37,286 nt of DNA, taken from positions 1-37,286 of the forward strand of contig CAZAJS010000005.1 in the NCBI GenBank assembly GCA_964485635.1, written 5' to 3'. Positions 7,552-15,441 of this stretch are shown here, in pieces (within the stretch, counting starts at the first letter, position 1; the number at the start of each line of letters is the position of its first letter). The DNA comes from CAZAJS01 sp964485635. Its GTDB lineage: Bacteria > Pseudomonadota > Gammaproteobacteria > Francisellales > Francisellaceae. Both the position numbers and the translations under genes were made by a program. The notes beneath the pieces were generated by a model. It had not been told where the DNA came from and did not search any database. It worked only from the letters and a program-made list of their open reading frames with translations.

Positions 7552-8181
7552 ATGCCATGGTCCATTGTGGGTTCAGTTGCATTAGATATTTCATTAATCA
7601 TTTATTTAATTCGCTATTTACCACAATTAATTTATAACCAAAAACAAGCTTATATTCATCAAATCAGTTTAACCACACAATTGTTAATGGTGTTAGCTAA
7701 TGGATTTGATTTGTTATATGGCATTGGCTTAGGGCTGCCATGGCAATATCAATTAGTCAGTTTCGTAACACTAGGGTTTTTAGTTGTTCAACAAGTTCAA
7801 ATTCAAAAAGCTTATCAAAACGTACCAAAACAGCATTATCTTGGCTGGTTTGTAACTATTTTGTCCATAATTGGTCTATTTATCCCATGGCCCTATATGT
7901 TTTTGTTAACACTTGGTTGGATTAGTAGTGGCAGTTATTTAATCTATTGGATTCCTCAAATTATTCAAAATAGTCAGCAACAACAAGGACGTGGGTTTAG
8001 TCCGCAATTTATGGGATTAAGCTTAATGAGTGTATTTTGTGATGTAATTGCTGCTTGGTTTTTATATTGGCCTTTACCTAGTTTGGTCACACCACTGGTG
8101 ACTTTAAGCTTATATTTGATTATGATAGCGCAATATTATCAACATCAATCAAAAATACATATTAAAAGGAGTGTGCAATGA
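7552..8181 (+). CDS. PQ-loop repeat membrane protein (SWEET/cystinosin-like fold)
   Basis: Integral membrane protein of 209 residues with about seven predicted helices. It has two PQ-loop motifs, RYLPQLIYNQK after helix 1 and YWIPQIIQNSQ in the second half, giving the duplicated triple-helix architecture of PQ-loop transporters (SWEET, cystinosin, KDEL-receptor-like). The substrate cannot be inferred. The frame opens at TTG 7510, but ATG 7552 has GAGGG nine bases upstream and starts just before the first membrane helix, so I place the start there. The stop overlaps the start of the CDF gene (ATGA), so the two are translationally coupled and may share a transport job. Confidence 0.83.
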   Translation: MPWSIVGSVALDISLIIYLIRYLPQLIYNQKQAYIHQISLTTQLLMVLANGFDLLYGIGLGLPWQYQLVSFVTLGFLVVQQVQIQKAYQNVPKQHYLGWFVTILSIIGLFIPWPYMFLLTLGWISSGSYLIYWIPQIIQNSQQQQGRGFSPQFMGLSLMSVFCDVIAAWFLYWPLPSLVTPLVTLSLYLIMIAQYYQHQSKIHIKRSVQ

Positions 8182-9329
8182 CAGCAACACAACCGACACA
8201 GCAACAACGCTATCAAATCAGTCGACGTGTTACGCTCGTTGGGTTGTTTGTAAATTTATTATTAGCATTTGTTAAAATTTTATTTGGAATTGTCGGTCGA
8301 TCATCAGCTTTATTTGCTGATGGTGTGCACTCTTTATCTGATGTGGTCAGTGATGGTATGGTCTTGGTGGCTGCAAAATATGCGCATAAAGGTACCGATC
8401 AAAATCACCCATATGGGCATGAGCGCATTGAGACATTAGCAACGGTATTGCTATCAATGGTTTTAATGGTTATCGGAGCTGGCATCGCTTATGATTCATT
8501 TTTACATTGGTGGTATCAAACGCAAACAATACCCAGTAAATTTACGTTATATGTTGCTATTTTTTCCATTGTTGCAAATGAAGGAATTTTTCAATACACC
8601 TGGTTTTATGGAAAACGGATTAATTCTTCTTTGCTAAAAGCTAATGCTTGGCATAGTCGATCTGATATGTTGTCGTCAGTCATTGTGCTGATTGGTATTT
8701 TAGGCGCATTAATGGGTTATGGTTGGGCTGAGTTTGTTGCGGCCTTATTTGTCTGTTATTTCATTTTAAAGATGGCGATTAAATGGACTTATCAAGCTGT
8801 ATCCGAGTTGATTGATGAGGGGGTAGATCTTAGCACGCAACAATCAATTGAAGCCATTATTGCCAATGTTGATGGTGTTGAGTCTTATCATTGTTTACGT
8901 TCTCGCAAAATGGCTGGTAAAATTTTAATCGACGTGCATTTATTAGTGCCCGCACATGCGACAGCTGCAGAAGGGCATTATATTGGTGAGTGTGTTCGCG
9001 ACCAAATTGCCAAGCAAATTGATCATATCAAAGATATTACAGTGCATGTAGATGTATCACATCACCATGATGACGGTTTTGCTTCACCAGAAACGCAGTT
9101 GCCAAGTCGTCAAACCATTATGCAAGCGCTAAATAAATATCTTTTGCATAATCAAACAACAGTCAAACTGTCTGATCAGCAAGTCTTATTATATTATCAT
9201 CCGGCAGAGATTGAAATTATTCTATTACTAGAATCTGATCAAGCACGACAAATCACAACGAGTCAATACTGGAATAATTTTTCAATGCCACATGCTCAAG
9301 TTAATGTGGTTACCTATCAACGACAATAA
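8178..9329 (+). CDS. cation diffusion facilitator (CDF) metal exporter
   Basis: Inner-membrane metal/proton antiporter of the CDF family, exporting divalent ions such as Zn2+, Fe2+ or Mn2+. Six membrane helices occupy residues about 18-205. The transport site is visible as H51-xxx-D55 in VHSLSD and H159-xxx-D163 in AWHSRSD; HxxxD in both helices is usually associated with zinc. The cytosolic ZT_dimer domain (about 210-300) has metal-binding candidates in SYHCLRSRKMAG and HVDVSHHHDD. A further C-terminal extension of about 80 residues follows, longer than E. coli FieF (300 residues), and its role is unknown. AAAAGGAG precedes ATG 8178. The coupling to a PQ-loop gene is unusual. Confidence 0.92.
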   Translation: MTATQPTQQQRYQISRRVTLVGLFVNLLLAFVKILFGIVGRSSALFADGVHSLSDVVSDGMVLVAAKYAHKGTDQNHPYGHERIETLATVLLSMVLMVIGAGIAYDSFLHWWYQTQTIPSKFTLYVAIFSIVANEGIFQYTWFYGKRINSSLLKANAWHSRSDMLSSVIVLIGILGALMGYGWAEFVAALFVCYFILKMAIKWTYQAVSELIDEGVDLSTQQSIEAIIANVDGVESYHCLRSRKMAGKILIDVHLLVPAHATAAEGHYIGECVRDQIAKQIDHIKDITVHVDVSHHHDDGFASPETQLPSRQTIMQALNKYLLHNQTTVKLSDQQVLLYYHPAEIEIILLLESDQARQITTSQYWNNFSMPHAQVNVVTYQRQ

Positions 9330-9332
9330 ATA

Positions 9333-9635
9333 TTATTGATTCATAAAATCCATGCGTTGCTGATGAATTTGTTGTTGTTTTTCAAATGCATCTTGCTTAG
9401 GCTGTTGTAATGATGATTCATGACCAGCCTCATTGGTTTTGATCGTTGTCACAGGGCCAAATGGGCCAGATTGGACTTGTGGCTCATAACCGGCCTGTTG
9501 TAAACCAATTGCGGTAGCCGTTGAAATGGCTGAAGCGGCTGTGCTGTAAACCAGCGCATCTTTATAAGGGTTTGCTGTGGCCGTGACTGGTGAAATTGCA
9601 ACTAATAGTGTCCACAGATGTATTTTTTTGATCAT
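9333..9635 (-). CDS. small exported protein, unknown function
   Basis: A protein of 100 residues that I do not recognise. Residues 1-22 are a signal peptide (KKIHLW, hydrophobic core, ATA-NP), and the mature part has an Ala-rich helix (ALVYSTAASAISTATAIGLQQAG) followed by a Gln-rich tail. There is no lipobox cysteine. The frame can be extended one codon to TTG 9638, but ATG 9635 preceded by AAAGG is preferred. It converges on the CDF gene, with three bases between the stops, and lies upstream of the suf operon on the other strand. Confidence 0.6.
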   Translation of the reverse strand: MIKKIHLWTLLVAISPVTATANPYKDALVYSTAASAISTATAIGLQQAGYEPQVQSGPFGPVTTIKTNEAGHESSLQQPKQDAFEKQQQIHQQRMDFMNQ

Positions 9636-9798
9636 CAAACAGTGCCTTTTGCCTGATTATTAAGATATCTTATTGTGTCACAACCACTGGATAAAAAACA
9701 AGTTGAACAACGCTGATTCGCATACCTATTAATAAAATTGATCGAATATTGAATGACATTTTGCTATCATAAAGCATTATTTTATTGAGCAAATCCAT

Positions 9799-9827
9799 TT
9801 GACATTAATGGTCAAATTGCGTAAAGT
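9799..9827 (+). promoter_or_regulatory. suf operon promoter with IscR-type palindrome over the -35
   Basis: TTGACA (9799-9804), 17-base spacer, TAAAGT (9822-9827). The -35 is embedded in the palindrome TTGACATTAATGGTCAA (9799-9815), whose layout YYGAC-N7-GTCRR has the same length and half-sites as the core of the E. coli IscR type 1 site. The first gene of the operon encodes an Rrf2 regulator, so autorepression by occlusion of RNA polymerase is the natural inference. Confidence 0.6.
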
Positions 9828-9838
9828 AAACTTAAAAG

Positions 9839-9853
9839 GTACTAAAACAGTAC
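9839..9853 (+). promoter_or_regulatory. second palindrome in the suf leader
   Basis: GTACT-AAAAC-AGTAC, perfect 5-base arms, lies just after the predicted transcription start and six bases before ATG 9859. It could be a second operator for the Rrf2 protein or a small leader hairpin. Confidence 0.4.
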
Positions 9854-9858
9854 TAGTT

Positions 9859-10296
9859 ATGCTTAAAATTAGTAAATTAGCGGATTATGCAGTGTTGATT
9901 GTTGTTGAATTATCTCGTTCAAAAGATATTTCATTAAGTGCAACACAAGTGTCAGAGGCCACAGGGTTACAATTGCCCACTGTGCGAAAAATTTTGAAAT
10001 TGCTGGCTCGAGCATCGGTTTTAGATGCGAAAAGAGGGGCGGATGGTGGTTATATTTTAAATCGACCACCCGAGCATATGAATGTGCTAGAAATCATTGA
10101 AGCAATGGATGGAACCATGGCAATTACAGAATGCTGTGACCAAAGGGGGCATTGCGAAGTAGCAGGGTGTCATATGAAACCGTTTTGGTCCCAAGTTAAT
10201 CAGCATATACGTAATACATTACGTCAATTAATATTATCAGATGTGCTAAACCGGCGCGATCAAACCATTTTAAAAATGATGGAGACAAAAGGATAA
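9859..10296 (+). CDS. Rrf2-family SUF operon regulator (Fe-S sensing)
   Basis: DNA-binding repressor of the Rrf2 family, corresponding to the gammaproteobacterial SUF-system regulator group (like SufR/IscR in role). Residues 1-75 form the winged helix (KISKLADYAV...QLPTVRKILKLLARA...GADGGYIL). Cys92/93, Cys99 and Cys104 lie in ECCDQRGHCEVAGCHM, matching the three-cysteine [2Fe-2S] ligand region of IscR (C92, C98, C104). The frame extends back to 9799, but that would place the start in the -35 box; ATG 9859 (MLKISKLADYA) is the family start, with no good Shine-Dalgarno. sufB follows after five bases. It likely senses Fe-S status and controls its own operon through the upstream palindromes. Confidence 0.9.
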   Translation: MLKISKLADYAVLIVVELSRSKDISLSATQVSEATGLQLPTVRKILKLLARASVLDAKRGADGGYILNRPPEHMNVLEIIEAMDGTMAITECCDQRGHCEVAGCHMKPFWSQVNQHIRNTLRQLILSDVLNRRDQTILKMMETKG

Positions 10297-10301
10297 AAGC
10301 A

Positions 10302-11756
10302 ATGTCACAACCGCAAATAGATCAACTTGTCAATCAAGATTATGAACATGGGTTTGTTACTAATGTCGAGCAAAATTGCTTTCCAGCAGGGCTTGATGAA
10401 ACAACGATTCGACGTTTATCAGCCATCAAGAATGAACCAGCGTTCATGTTAGAATGGCGCTTAGAAGCGTATCGGGCATGGCGTAAAATGACAGAACCTT
10501 CTTGGGCCCATGTTAATTATACGCCTGTGAATTATCAGTCAATCAGTTATTATGCAGCCCCTAAATCAGATGAAGATCGACCTGAAAGTCTTGATGAGAT
10601 TGATCCAGAAATTCTGGATACTTATAACAAGCTTGGCATTCCACTTCATGAGCAAGAAATGTTAGCGGGTGTTAAAAAAAGTAATGTGGCTGTTGATGCT
10701 GTGTTTGACTCAGTTTCTGTGGTGACAACCTTTAAAGAAAAGCTTGCTGAAGCTGGTGTGATTTTTTGCTCTATTTCAGAAGCATTTCAAAAATATCCAG
10801 AATTAGTTAGACAATATTTAGGAACAGTTGTCCCTAAAAATGATAATTTTTTTGCAGCTTTGAATTCAGCTGTTTTTAGTGATGGTTCTTTTGTTTATAT
10901 TCCTAAAGGGGTTCGTTGCCCGATGGAATTATCAACGTATTTTCGTATTAATGCCATGAATACTGGACAGTTTGAACGCACTTTGATTGTCGCGGATGAA
11001 GGCAGCCATGTGAGTTATTTAGAAGGGTGTACAGCACCAATGCGTGATGAAAATCAGTTGCATGCGGCAGTGGTTGAGCTTGTCGCATTAAAAGATGCAG
11101 AAATTAAGTATTCCACAGTTCAAAATTGGTATCCCGGTGACCGTGATGGTAAAGGCGGAATTTATAATTTTGTTACAAAACGAGGCGTATGCCATACCAA
11201 TGCCAAAATTTCATGGACACAAGTAGAAACTGGATCAGCGGTCACATGGAAATACCCATCAGTTGTTCTAAAAGGGGATAATAGTGTTGGTGAATTTTAT
11301 TCAGTTGCCTTGACCCGCCATGCCCAGCAAGCTGACACCGGCACCAAAATGATCCATATGGGGAAAAACACAAAAAGCACCATTATCTCAAAAGGCATTT
11401 CAGCTGGGAAAGCTCAAAACGCATATCGAGGGTTGGTTCGAATGATGCCTACGGCAACGAATGCTCGTAATTTTTCACAATGTGATTCATTGCTAATTGG
11501 TCAAAACTGTGGCGCCCATACTTATCCTTATATTGAAAATAAAACCAATTCTGCGCAAATTGAACATGAAGCAACGACTTCTAAAATTTCAGATGAGCAA
11601 TTGTTTTATTGTTTACAACGCGGTATGAGTCAGGAAGATGCCGTTGCGATGATTGTCAACGGATTTTGCAAAGCGGTATTTAAAGAATTGCCACTTGAAT
11701 TTGCAGTTGAAGCACAAAAACTTATGGAAGTCAGTCTTGAAGGGGCTGTTGGATAA
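10302..11756 (+). CDS. sufB: Fe-S cluster scaffold subunit SufB
   Basis: Core subunit of the SufBC2D complex, which assembles Fe-S clusters on the cytosolic scaffold. At 484 residues it has standard length. The conserved SufB core is visible: SDGSFVYIPKGVRCPMELSTYFRIN, VADEGSHVSYLEGCTAP with the conserved cysteine, YSTVQNWYPGD, and the C-terminal AQIEHEATTSKISDEQLFY. AAAGGATAAAAGCA precedes the ATG. It is five bases after the regulator and 17 before sufC. Confidence 0.98.
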   Translation: MSQPQIDQLVNQDYEHGFVTNVEQNCFPAGLDETTIRRLSAIKNEPAFMLEWRLEAYRAWRKMTEPSWAHVNYTPVNYQSISYYAAPKSDEDRPESLDEIDPEILDTYNKLGIPLHEQEMLAGVKKSNVAVDAVFDSVSVVTTFKEKLAEAGVIFCSISEAFQKYPELVRQYLGTVVPKNDNFFAALNSAVFSDGSFVYIPKGVRCPMELSTYFRINAMNTGQFERTLIVADEGSHVSYLEGCTAPMRDENQLHAAVVELVALKDAEIKYSTVQNWYPGDRDGKGGIYNFVTKRGVCHTNAKISWTQVETGSAVTWKYPSVVLKGDNSVGEFYSVALTRHAQQADTGTKMIHMGKNTKSTIISKGISAGKAQNAYRGLVRMMPTATNARNFSQCDSLLIGQNCGAHTYPYIENKTNSAQIEHEATTSKISDEQLFYCLQRGMSQEDAVAMIVNGFCKAVFKELPLEFAVEAQKLMEVSLEGAVG

Positions 11757-11773
11757 TAAAGGAGTTAAACAAG

Positions 11774-12517
11774 ATGTTATTAACTATTGAAAATTTACAT
11801 GCAAATGTTGAAGATCAAGCAATTTTAAAAGGGATTAATTTAACGATTAATCCAGGAGAGACTCATGCGATTATGGGGCCAAACGGGGCTGGGAAAAGTA
11901 CTCTAGGTAATGTGATTTCTGGAAAACCAGGTTATGAAGTCACACAAGGGAAAGTCTTATTAAATGGTCAGGACTTATTAGTCATGGAACCAGAGCAACG
12001 TGCCGCGGCAGGTATGTTTTTAGGATTTCAGTATCCTGTTGAAATTCCAGGTGTGAGTAATACGCAATTTTTAAAAACAGCTGTTAACAGTTTGCGCAAA
12101 GCACAAGGTTCTCAACCATTAGAAGCGGCCGATTTTATGCGTCAATTACGCCAAGCCATGACTACGTTAGAAATGGATCAAAAGTATATGAAACGTGGTG
12201 TAAATGAAGGATTTTCAGGTGGAGAGAAAAAGCGTAATGAAATGTTGCAAATGATGATGTTGCAACCCAAAATGGCAGTTTTAGATGAAACTGACTCAGG
12301 TTTAGATATTGATGCGCTGAAAGTTGTGGCTAAATCGGTCAATGAAATGCGTGATGATCAGCGTGGGTTTATGTTAATTACTCATTATCAGCGCTTATTA
12401 GACTATATTGTGCCGGATTTTGTGCATGTATTAGTTGATGGTCAAATTATCAAATCAGGCGATAAAACGCTAGCCCACCAGTTAGAATCAGAAGGTTATG
12501 CCAACCTCGCTGTTTAA
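11774..12517 (+). CDS. sufC: Fe-S assembly ATPase SufC
   Basis: ABC-type ATPase of the SufBC2D scaffold; ATP binding drives the rearrangement that opens the cluster-assembly site. Walker A is GPNGAGKST, the signature is the SufC-specific FSGGEKKRNE, and Walker B is MAVLDETDSGLD, where the usual DEP is replaced by DET as in other SufC proteins. The Q-loop sits in GFQYPVEIPG. It has 247 residues, normal for SufC, and no membrane domain. GGAG lies ten bases before the ATG. Confidence 0.98.
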   Translation: MLLTIENLHANVEDQAILKGINLTINPGETHAIMGPNGAGKSTLGNVISGKPGYEVTQGKVLLNGQDLLVMEPEQRAAAGMFLGFQYPVEIPGVSNTQFLKTAVNSLRKAQGSQPLEAADFMRQLRQAMTTLEMDQKYMKRGVNEGFSGGEKKRNEMLQMMMLQPKMAVLDETDSGLDIDALKVVAKSVNEMRDDQRGFMLITHYQRLLDYIVPDFVHVLVDGQIIKSGDKTLAHQLESEGYANLAV

Positions 12518-12533
12518 TTTAAGGAGACGTATC

Positions 12534-13742
12534 ATGACATTGCCATTATCTGTTGATGCTTTGACAACGCCATCACAAACGCAAGCTTGGCAAGCACTAG
12601 ACAAGCTTGGACTACCACATCGGCGTCAAGAAAATTGGAAATATACAGATTTAGCTAATATTTATCAAACAATGGGGATCAAGCAGATTTGCCAAACCTG
12701 GCAAGCGGCCAATATTGATCTAGGGCAGTTACCAAACGGGTATTACCATTGTGTATTTGTCGATGGGAATTATGTCCATTCTGATATGCCAGATGAGCAT
12801 GTTTCAATTCAAAAGGGTGTGGCATTTGAATTAGCTCAGGCACCGGATGCCGCGATGGCCTATCTGACAAAAGCGGCAAGTATTCAACCGATGATGGTGA
12901 CTGTTGAACAACCTGTTACTGATCAACCTATTTTAATCACGCATTATGTGACCGATCAGGCCGATGCACAATTAGTCAGTAGCTATGTGCAATGGCAGAT
13001 TCAAGCCGATTGCCATATTCAACAACAAATCATCAGCAATACTAATGCTTTGACAAGTTTAAATGTTTACCATCGTCTTAATATCGCCCAAGGGGTTCAT
13101 TGCCATTTTGATGCGATTGCAAGCCAACAACAATCAAAAGTGATTGCTACCCAAACATGGCACGTTGACGTTGAACGTGATGCTTCTTTTAATGCATTTC
13201 ACGTTGCCGGAGCGGTGGCATTAAGCCGTAATGACATTCAAGTTGTTTTGCGTGGAACTGGTGCACAATGCCGATTGTATGGGGCGATGCTCACAACACA
13301 AAAACATCACGTGGATTATCATTTATATGTTTATCATCAAGCTTCCCATACCATGAGTGATGTGGACTTTAAAGGGTTAGCTGATCAAAAAAGTCGTTGT
13401 GTTTTTAATGCTCAAGCGATTGTGGACGCTGGATTAAAAGGAATAGGGGCTTATCAAAATAACCGTAATATCCAATTAAGCCAACAAGCACAGATTAATA
13501 CAAAACCAGAATTGCAAATTTATTCTGATGATGTGGCATGTACTCATGGGGCAACGGTTGGCCAGCTTGATTTGCAAGCTTTGTTTTATCTGCAATCACG
13601 CGGCATTACACAACAAACTGCTAAATCATTATTAATGCAAGGGTTTGTTAAAGCAATATTAGGCAAGCTTGATACTTGGCCAGAACCTTTACAGAATACT
13701 TATCATCATCGTATGGATCAAATTATTGATACATTGATCTAA
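12534..13742 (+). CDS. sufD: Fe-S assembly subunit SufD
   Basis: Paralogue of SufB that completes the SufBC2D scaffold and helps iron entry. The conserved beta-helix and C-terminal region are seen in CTHGATVGQLDLQALFYLQSRGI, including the conserved histidine, and the N-terminal half has the typical RRQENWKYTDL block. At 402 residues it is of usual length. The frame opens at 12498 inside sufC, but ATG 12534 behind AAGGAG is the real start. The expected next genes sufS, sufE/U and sufA are absent; instead a methionine sulfoxide reductase follows after 18 bases. Confidence 0.96.
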   Translation: MTLPLSVDALTTPSQTQAWQALDKLGLPHRRQENWKYTDLANIYQTMGIKQICQTWQAANIDLGQLPNGYYHCVFVDGNYVHSDMPDEHVSIQKGVAFELAQAPDAAMAYLTKAASIQPMMVTVEQPVTDQPILITHYVTDQADAQLVSSYVQWQIQADCHIQQQIISNTNALTSLNVYHRLNIAQGVHCHFDAIASQQQSKVIATQTWHVDVERDASFNAFHVAGAVALSRNDIQVVLRGTGAQCRLYGAMLTTQKHHVDYHLYVYHQASHTMSDVDFKGLADQKSRCVFNAQAIVDAGLKGIGAYQNNRNIQLSQQAQINTKPELQIYSDDVACTHGATVGQLDLQALFYLQSRGITQQTAKSLLMQGFVKAILGKLDTWPEPLQNTYHHRMDQIIDTLI

Positions 13743-13760
13743 CAATAGTGGGTGATATTG

Positions 13761-14210
13761 ATGAATCAAACAAAACAGCAGCAGTATGAAGCAATATATG
13801 AACAATTAATCCCTGTTATGCAAGATCAGACCGATGCTATTGCGAAAATGGCAACATTATGTTGTTGTTTATACCAGTCAATGGATCTTTTTGATTGGGT
13901 GGGATTTTACCGAATGGTGGATGGTGTCTTAAAAGTTGGCCCTTACCAAGGAACATATGGTTGTTTGGAAATTCCATTAGGTAAAGGCGTTTGTGGCAAA
14001 GCCGCCCTTAAAAAAACAACACAAATTGTGCCTGATGTGAATGCAATTGCCAATCATATTGCTTGTTCAAAAGCAACCCAACCTGAAATTGTTGTCCCAT
14101 GGATTGACAAGGGCGAACTCATAGCGGTACTTGATATCGATTCAAATCAATTAGCGGCCTTTGATCAAAGTGATGCTGATTATTTAACGAAAATTTTACA
14201 ACTAATTTAA
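13761..14210 (+). CDS. msrC: free methionine-(R)-sulfoxide reductase (GAF domain)
   Basis: Reduces free L-methionine-(R)-sulfoxide in the cytosol using thioredoxin. The single GAF domain (149 residues) has the fRMsr signature GPYQGTYGCLEIPLGKGVCG and NHIACSKATQPEIVVPW, with three cysteines C68, C78 and C102 at the same spacing as E. coli MsrC (C84, C94, C118). ATG 13761 is chosen over the in-frame GTG 13752 because a GGGTG stretch precedes it and families start near here. Only 18 bases separate it from sufD, suggesting co-transcription, so cluster assembly and oxidant repair would share control. Confidence 0.94.
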   Translation: MNQTKQQQYEAIYEQLIPVMQDQTDAIAKMATLCCCLYQSMDLFDWVGFYRMVDGVLKVGPYQGTYGCLEIPLGKGVCGKAALKKTTQIVPDVNAIANHIACSKATQPEIVVPWIDKGELIAVLDIDSNQLAAFDQSDADYLTKILQLI

Positions 14211-14321
14211 ATTATCGGGCCTCTATAAACGATTCTTGCTTAACAGGTAGAAACAATTGCATTCAAAGAGTAAGGCTTTTAAACTGATTATTAATTTTAT
14301 AAATTTTATGAAAATATTTAT

Positions 14322-14930
14322 ATGCTCTTGAAACGTTTTTCTGTGATATTGTTGGCCGGATGTGCTGTATCAACAAGTTGGGCGAATGTCCCAACTAAAA
14401 AAATTGCAGTTGATCATGGCGAATCTCACCCTTATCGAGGGGAGCAATTATTTCCTAGGACATGGATGGATGTCAGTTTAGGTATTGGCGGCGGAAAAAG
14501 TGTGGGTGTTGGTCCAGCATTGGGTATTGGACTTAATTATCAATCAAGCACGCATCGGTTGTGGACCTTGCAAGGTAATGCGATTGGTGATGTGATTGTT
14601 GGACCTTTAACATGCATTACAACGGTCGGCTTTGCCTGTGATGATGTTAATGAAGGCAGTGCTGCTGATATTAGTTTATTATATGGCTATATTCAAAGAT
14701 ATTCCTATTTTCATTGGGCAGCAAGTATTGGTCCGGCATTTACGCATACGAAAGAAGTATTTAAAGCTGATAATTCACGTCGAGAAAACTCATTAGGCGT
14801 GGTTGGTAAATTGCAGACGGTTATTACACCAACACCAGGGTTTGGAATTGGTGTCAGTTTGACCGGTAATGTGAATACACAAGGCAATCCTTTTTACCAA
14901 ACTCATATCTCTTTAAACCTTTCTTTTTGA
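14322..14930 (+). CDS. probable outer-membrane protein, unknown function
   Basis: An exported protein of 202 residues that I do not recognise. Residues 1-21 are a signal peptide (LLKRFSVILLAGCAVSTSWA-N). The mature protein is rich in alternating Gly/aromatic strands (MDVSLGIGGGKSVGVGPALGIGLNY, GFGIGVSLTGNVN) and ends in a terminal phenylalanine (ISLNLSF), the usual signature of a small outer-membrane beta barrel. C97 and C105 in LTCITTVGFACDD may form a disulfide. No Shine-Dalgarno is visible. The -35 of the next gene overlaps its stop codon. A link to the neighbouring sulfide operon is unproven. Confidence 0.7.
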   Translation: MLLKRFSVILLAGCAVSTSWANVPTKKIAVDHGESHPYRGEQLFPRTWMDVSLGIGGGKSVGVGPALGIGLNYQSSTHRLWTLQGNAIGDVIVGPLTCITTVGFACDDVNEGSAADISLLYGYIQRYSYFHWAASIGPAFTHTKEVFKADNSRRENSLGVVGKLQTVITPTPGFGIGVSLTGNVNTQGNPFYQTHISLNLSF

Positions 14931-14953
14931 CAACATTACTTGAATAATATAAC
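14927..14953 (+). promoter_or_regulatory. candidate promoter of the BigR-like regulator
   Basis: Perfect TTGACA (14927-14932) overlapping the previous stop codon and TATAAC (14948-14953); the 15-base spacer is short, so activity is uncertain. Confidence 0.4.
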
Positions 14954-14973
14954 CATTAAAGAGGGGGATTAAA

Positions 14974-15306
14974 TTGGGACACAAGCAGCAAGCAATGCCA
15001 TTTGAGCAAATGCGCCAAAATGTGCAACAACCCGTTCAGCTATTAAAGATAATGGCTCATGAAACTCGGCTCATTATTTTATGCATGTTAGCCCAACGGG
15101 GGAGAATGACTGTGACTGAAATGATGGAAGGATCAGATATCAGCCAATCTGCTTTTTCTCAGCATTTAAAAATTTTACGTGATCGCGGGTTAGTCACAAC
15201 CGAGAAACAAGCCTTATATGTGTACTACACATTGAAAAATCAAGAAGTTCAACAGATTCTTACAACATTATATGATATTTATTGTGCTGAAAGAAATGAA
15301 TCATGA
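14974..15306 (+). CDS. ArsR-family persulfide-sensing repressor (BigR/SqrR-like)
   Basis: Winged-helix ArsR-type repressor of 110 residues. The recognition region is SQSAFSQHLKILRDRGLV. It has two cysteines, C37 in RLIILCML and C104 in DIYCAE, 67 residues apart; in the SqrR/BigR group two cysteines about 66 apart form a polysulfide bridge in the presence of sulfane sulfur, releasing DNA. The start is TTG 14974 behind AGAGGGGG; ATG 14995 is an alternative that shortens the N-terminus. The downstream genes (rhodanese, persulfide dioxygenase, sulfite exporter) fit this role, and a perfect inverted repeat on the next promoter is the likely operator. Confidence 0.88.
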   Translation: MGHKQQAMPFEQMRQNVQQPVQLLKIMAHETRLIILCMLAQRGRMTVTEMMEGSDISQSAFSQHLKILRDRGLVTTEKQALYVYYTLKNQEVQQILTTLYDIYCAERNES

Positions 15307-15378
15307 TTCATCTTTAATCAATTAAATTCTTCAATTAATCGTGAATAACCAATGATGCTAAATTGCTGCAAAATAATT

Positions 15379-15407
15379 TTGACAAAACCTTAATATTAGA
15401 TTACTCT
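15379..15407 (+). promoter_or_regulatory. candidate promoter of the sulfide-detoxification operon
   Basis: Perfect TTGACA (15379-15384). Candidate -10 elements are TACTCT (15402-15407, 17-base spacer) or TCTAAT (15405-15410, better match but 20-base spacer). Both lie inside the inverted repeat at 15385-15420. Confidence 0.5.
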
Positions 15408-15420
15408 AATATTAAGGTTT
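15385..15420. promoter_or_regulatory. perfect inverted repeat, likely BigR-type operator
   Basis: AAACCTTAATATTAGA (15385-15400), loop TTAC, then TCTAATATTAAGGTTT (15405-15420), with no mismatch in the 16-base arms. It begins directly after the -35 box and covers the spacer and -10, 21 bases before ATG 15442. AT-rich palindromes of this kind are known operators of BigR-class repressors, and the gene for such a repressor lies immediately upstream. Confidence 0.75.
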
Positions 15421-15441
15421 GTGAGTCAACGAGGTGAATTT

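Noticed and set aside
14308..14331. Eight-codon upstream ORF overlapping the start of the outer-membrane protein gene
   Set aside because: No Shine-Dalgarno and such short ATG-to-stop runs are frequent by chance in AT-rich DNA.
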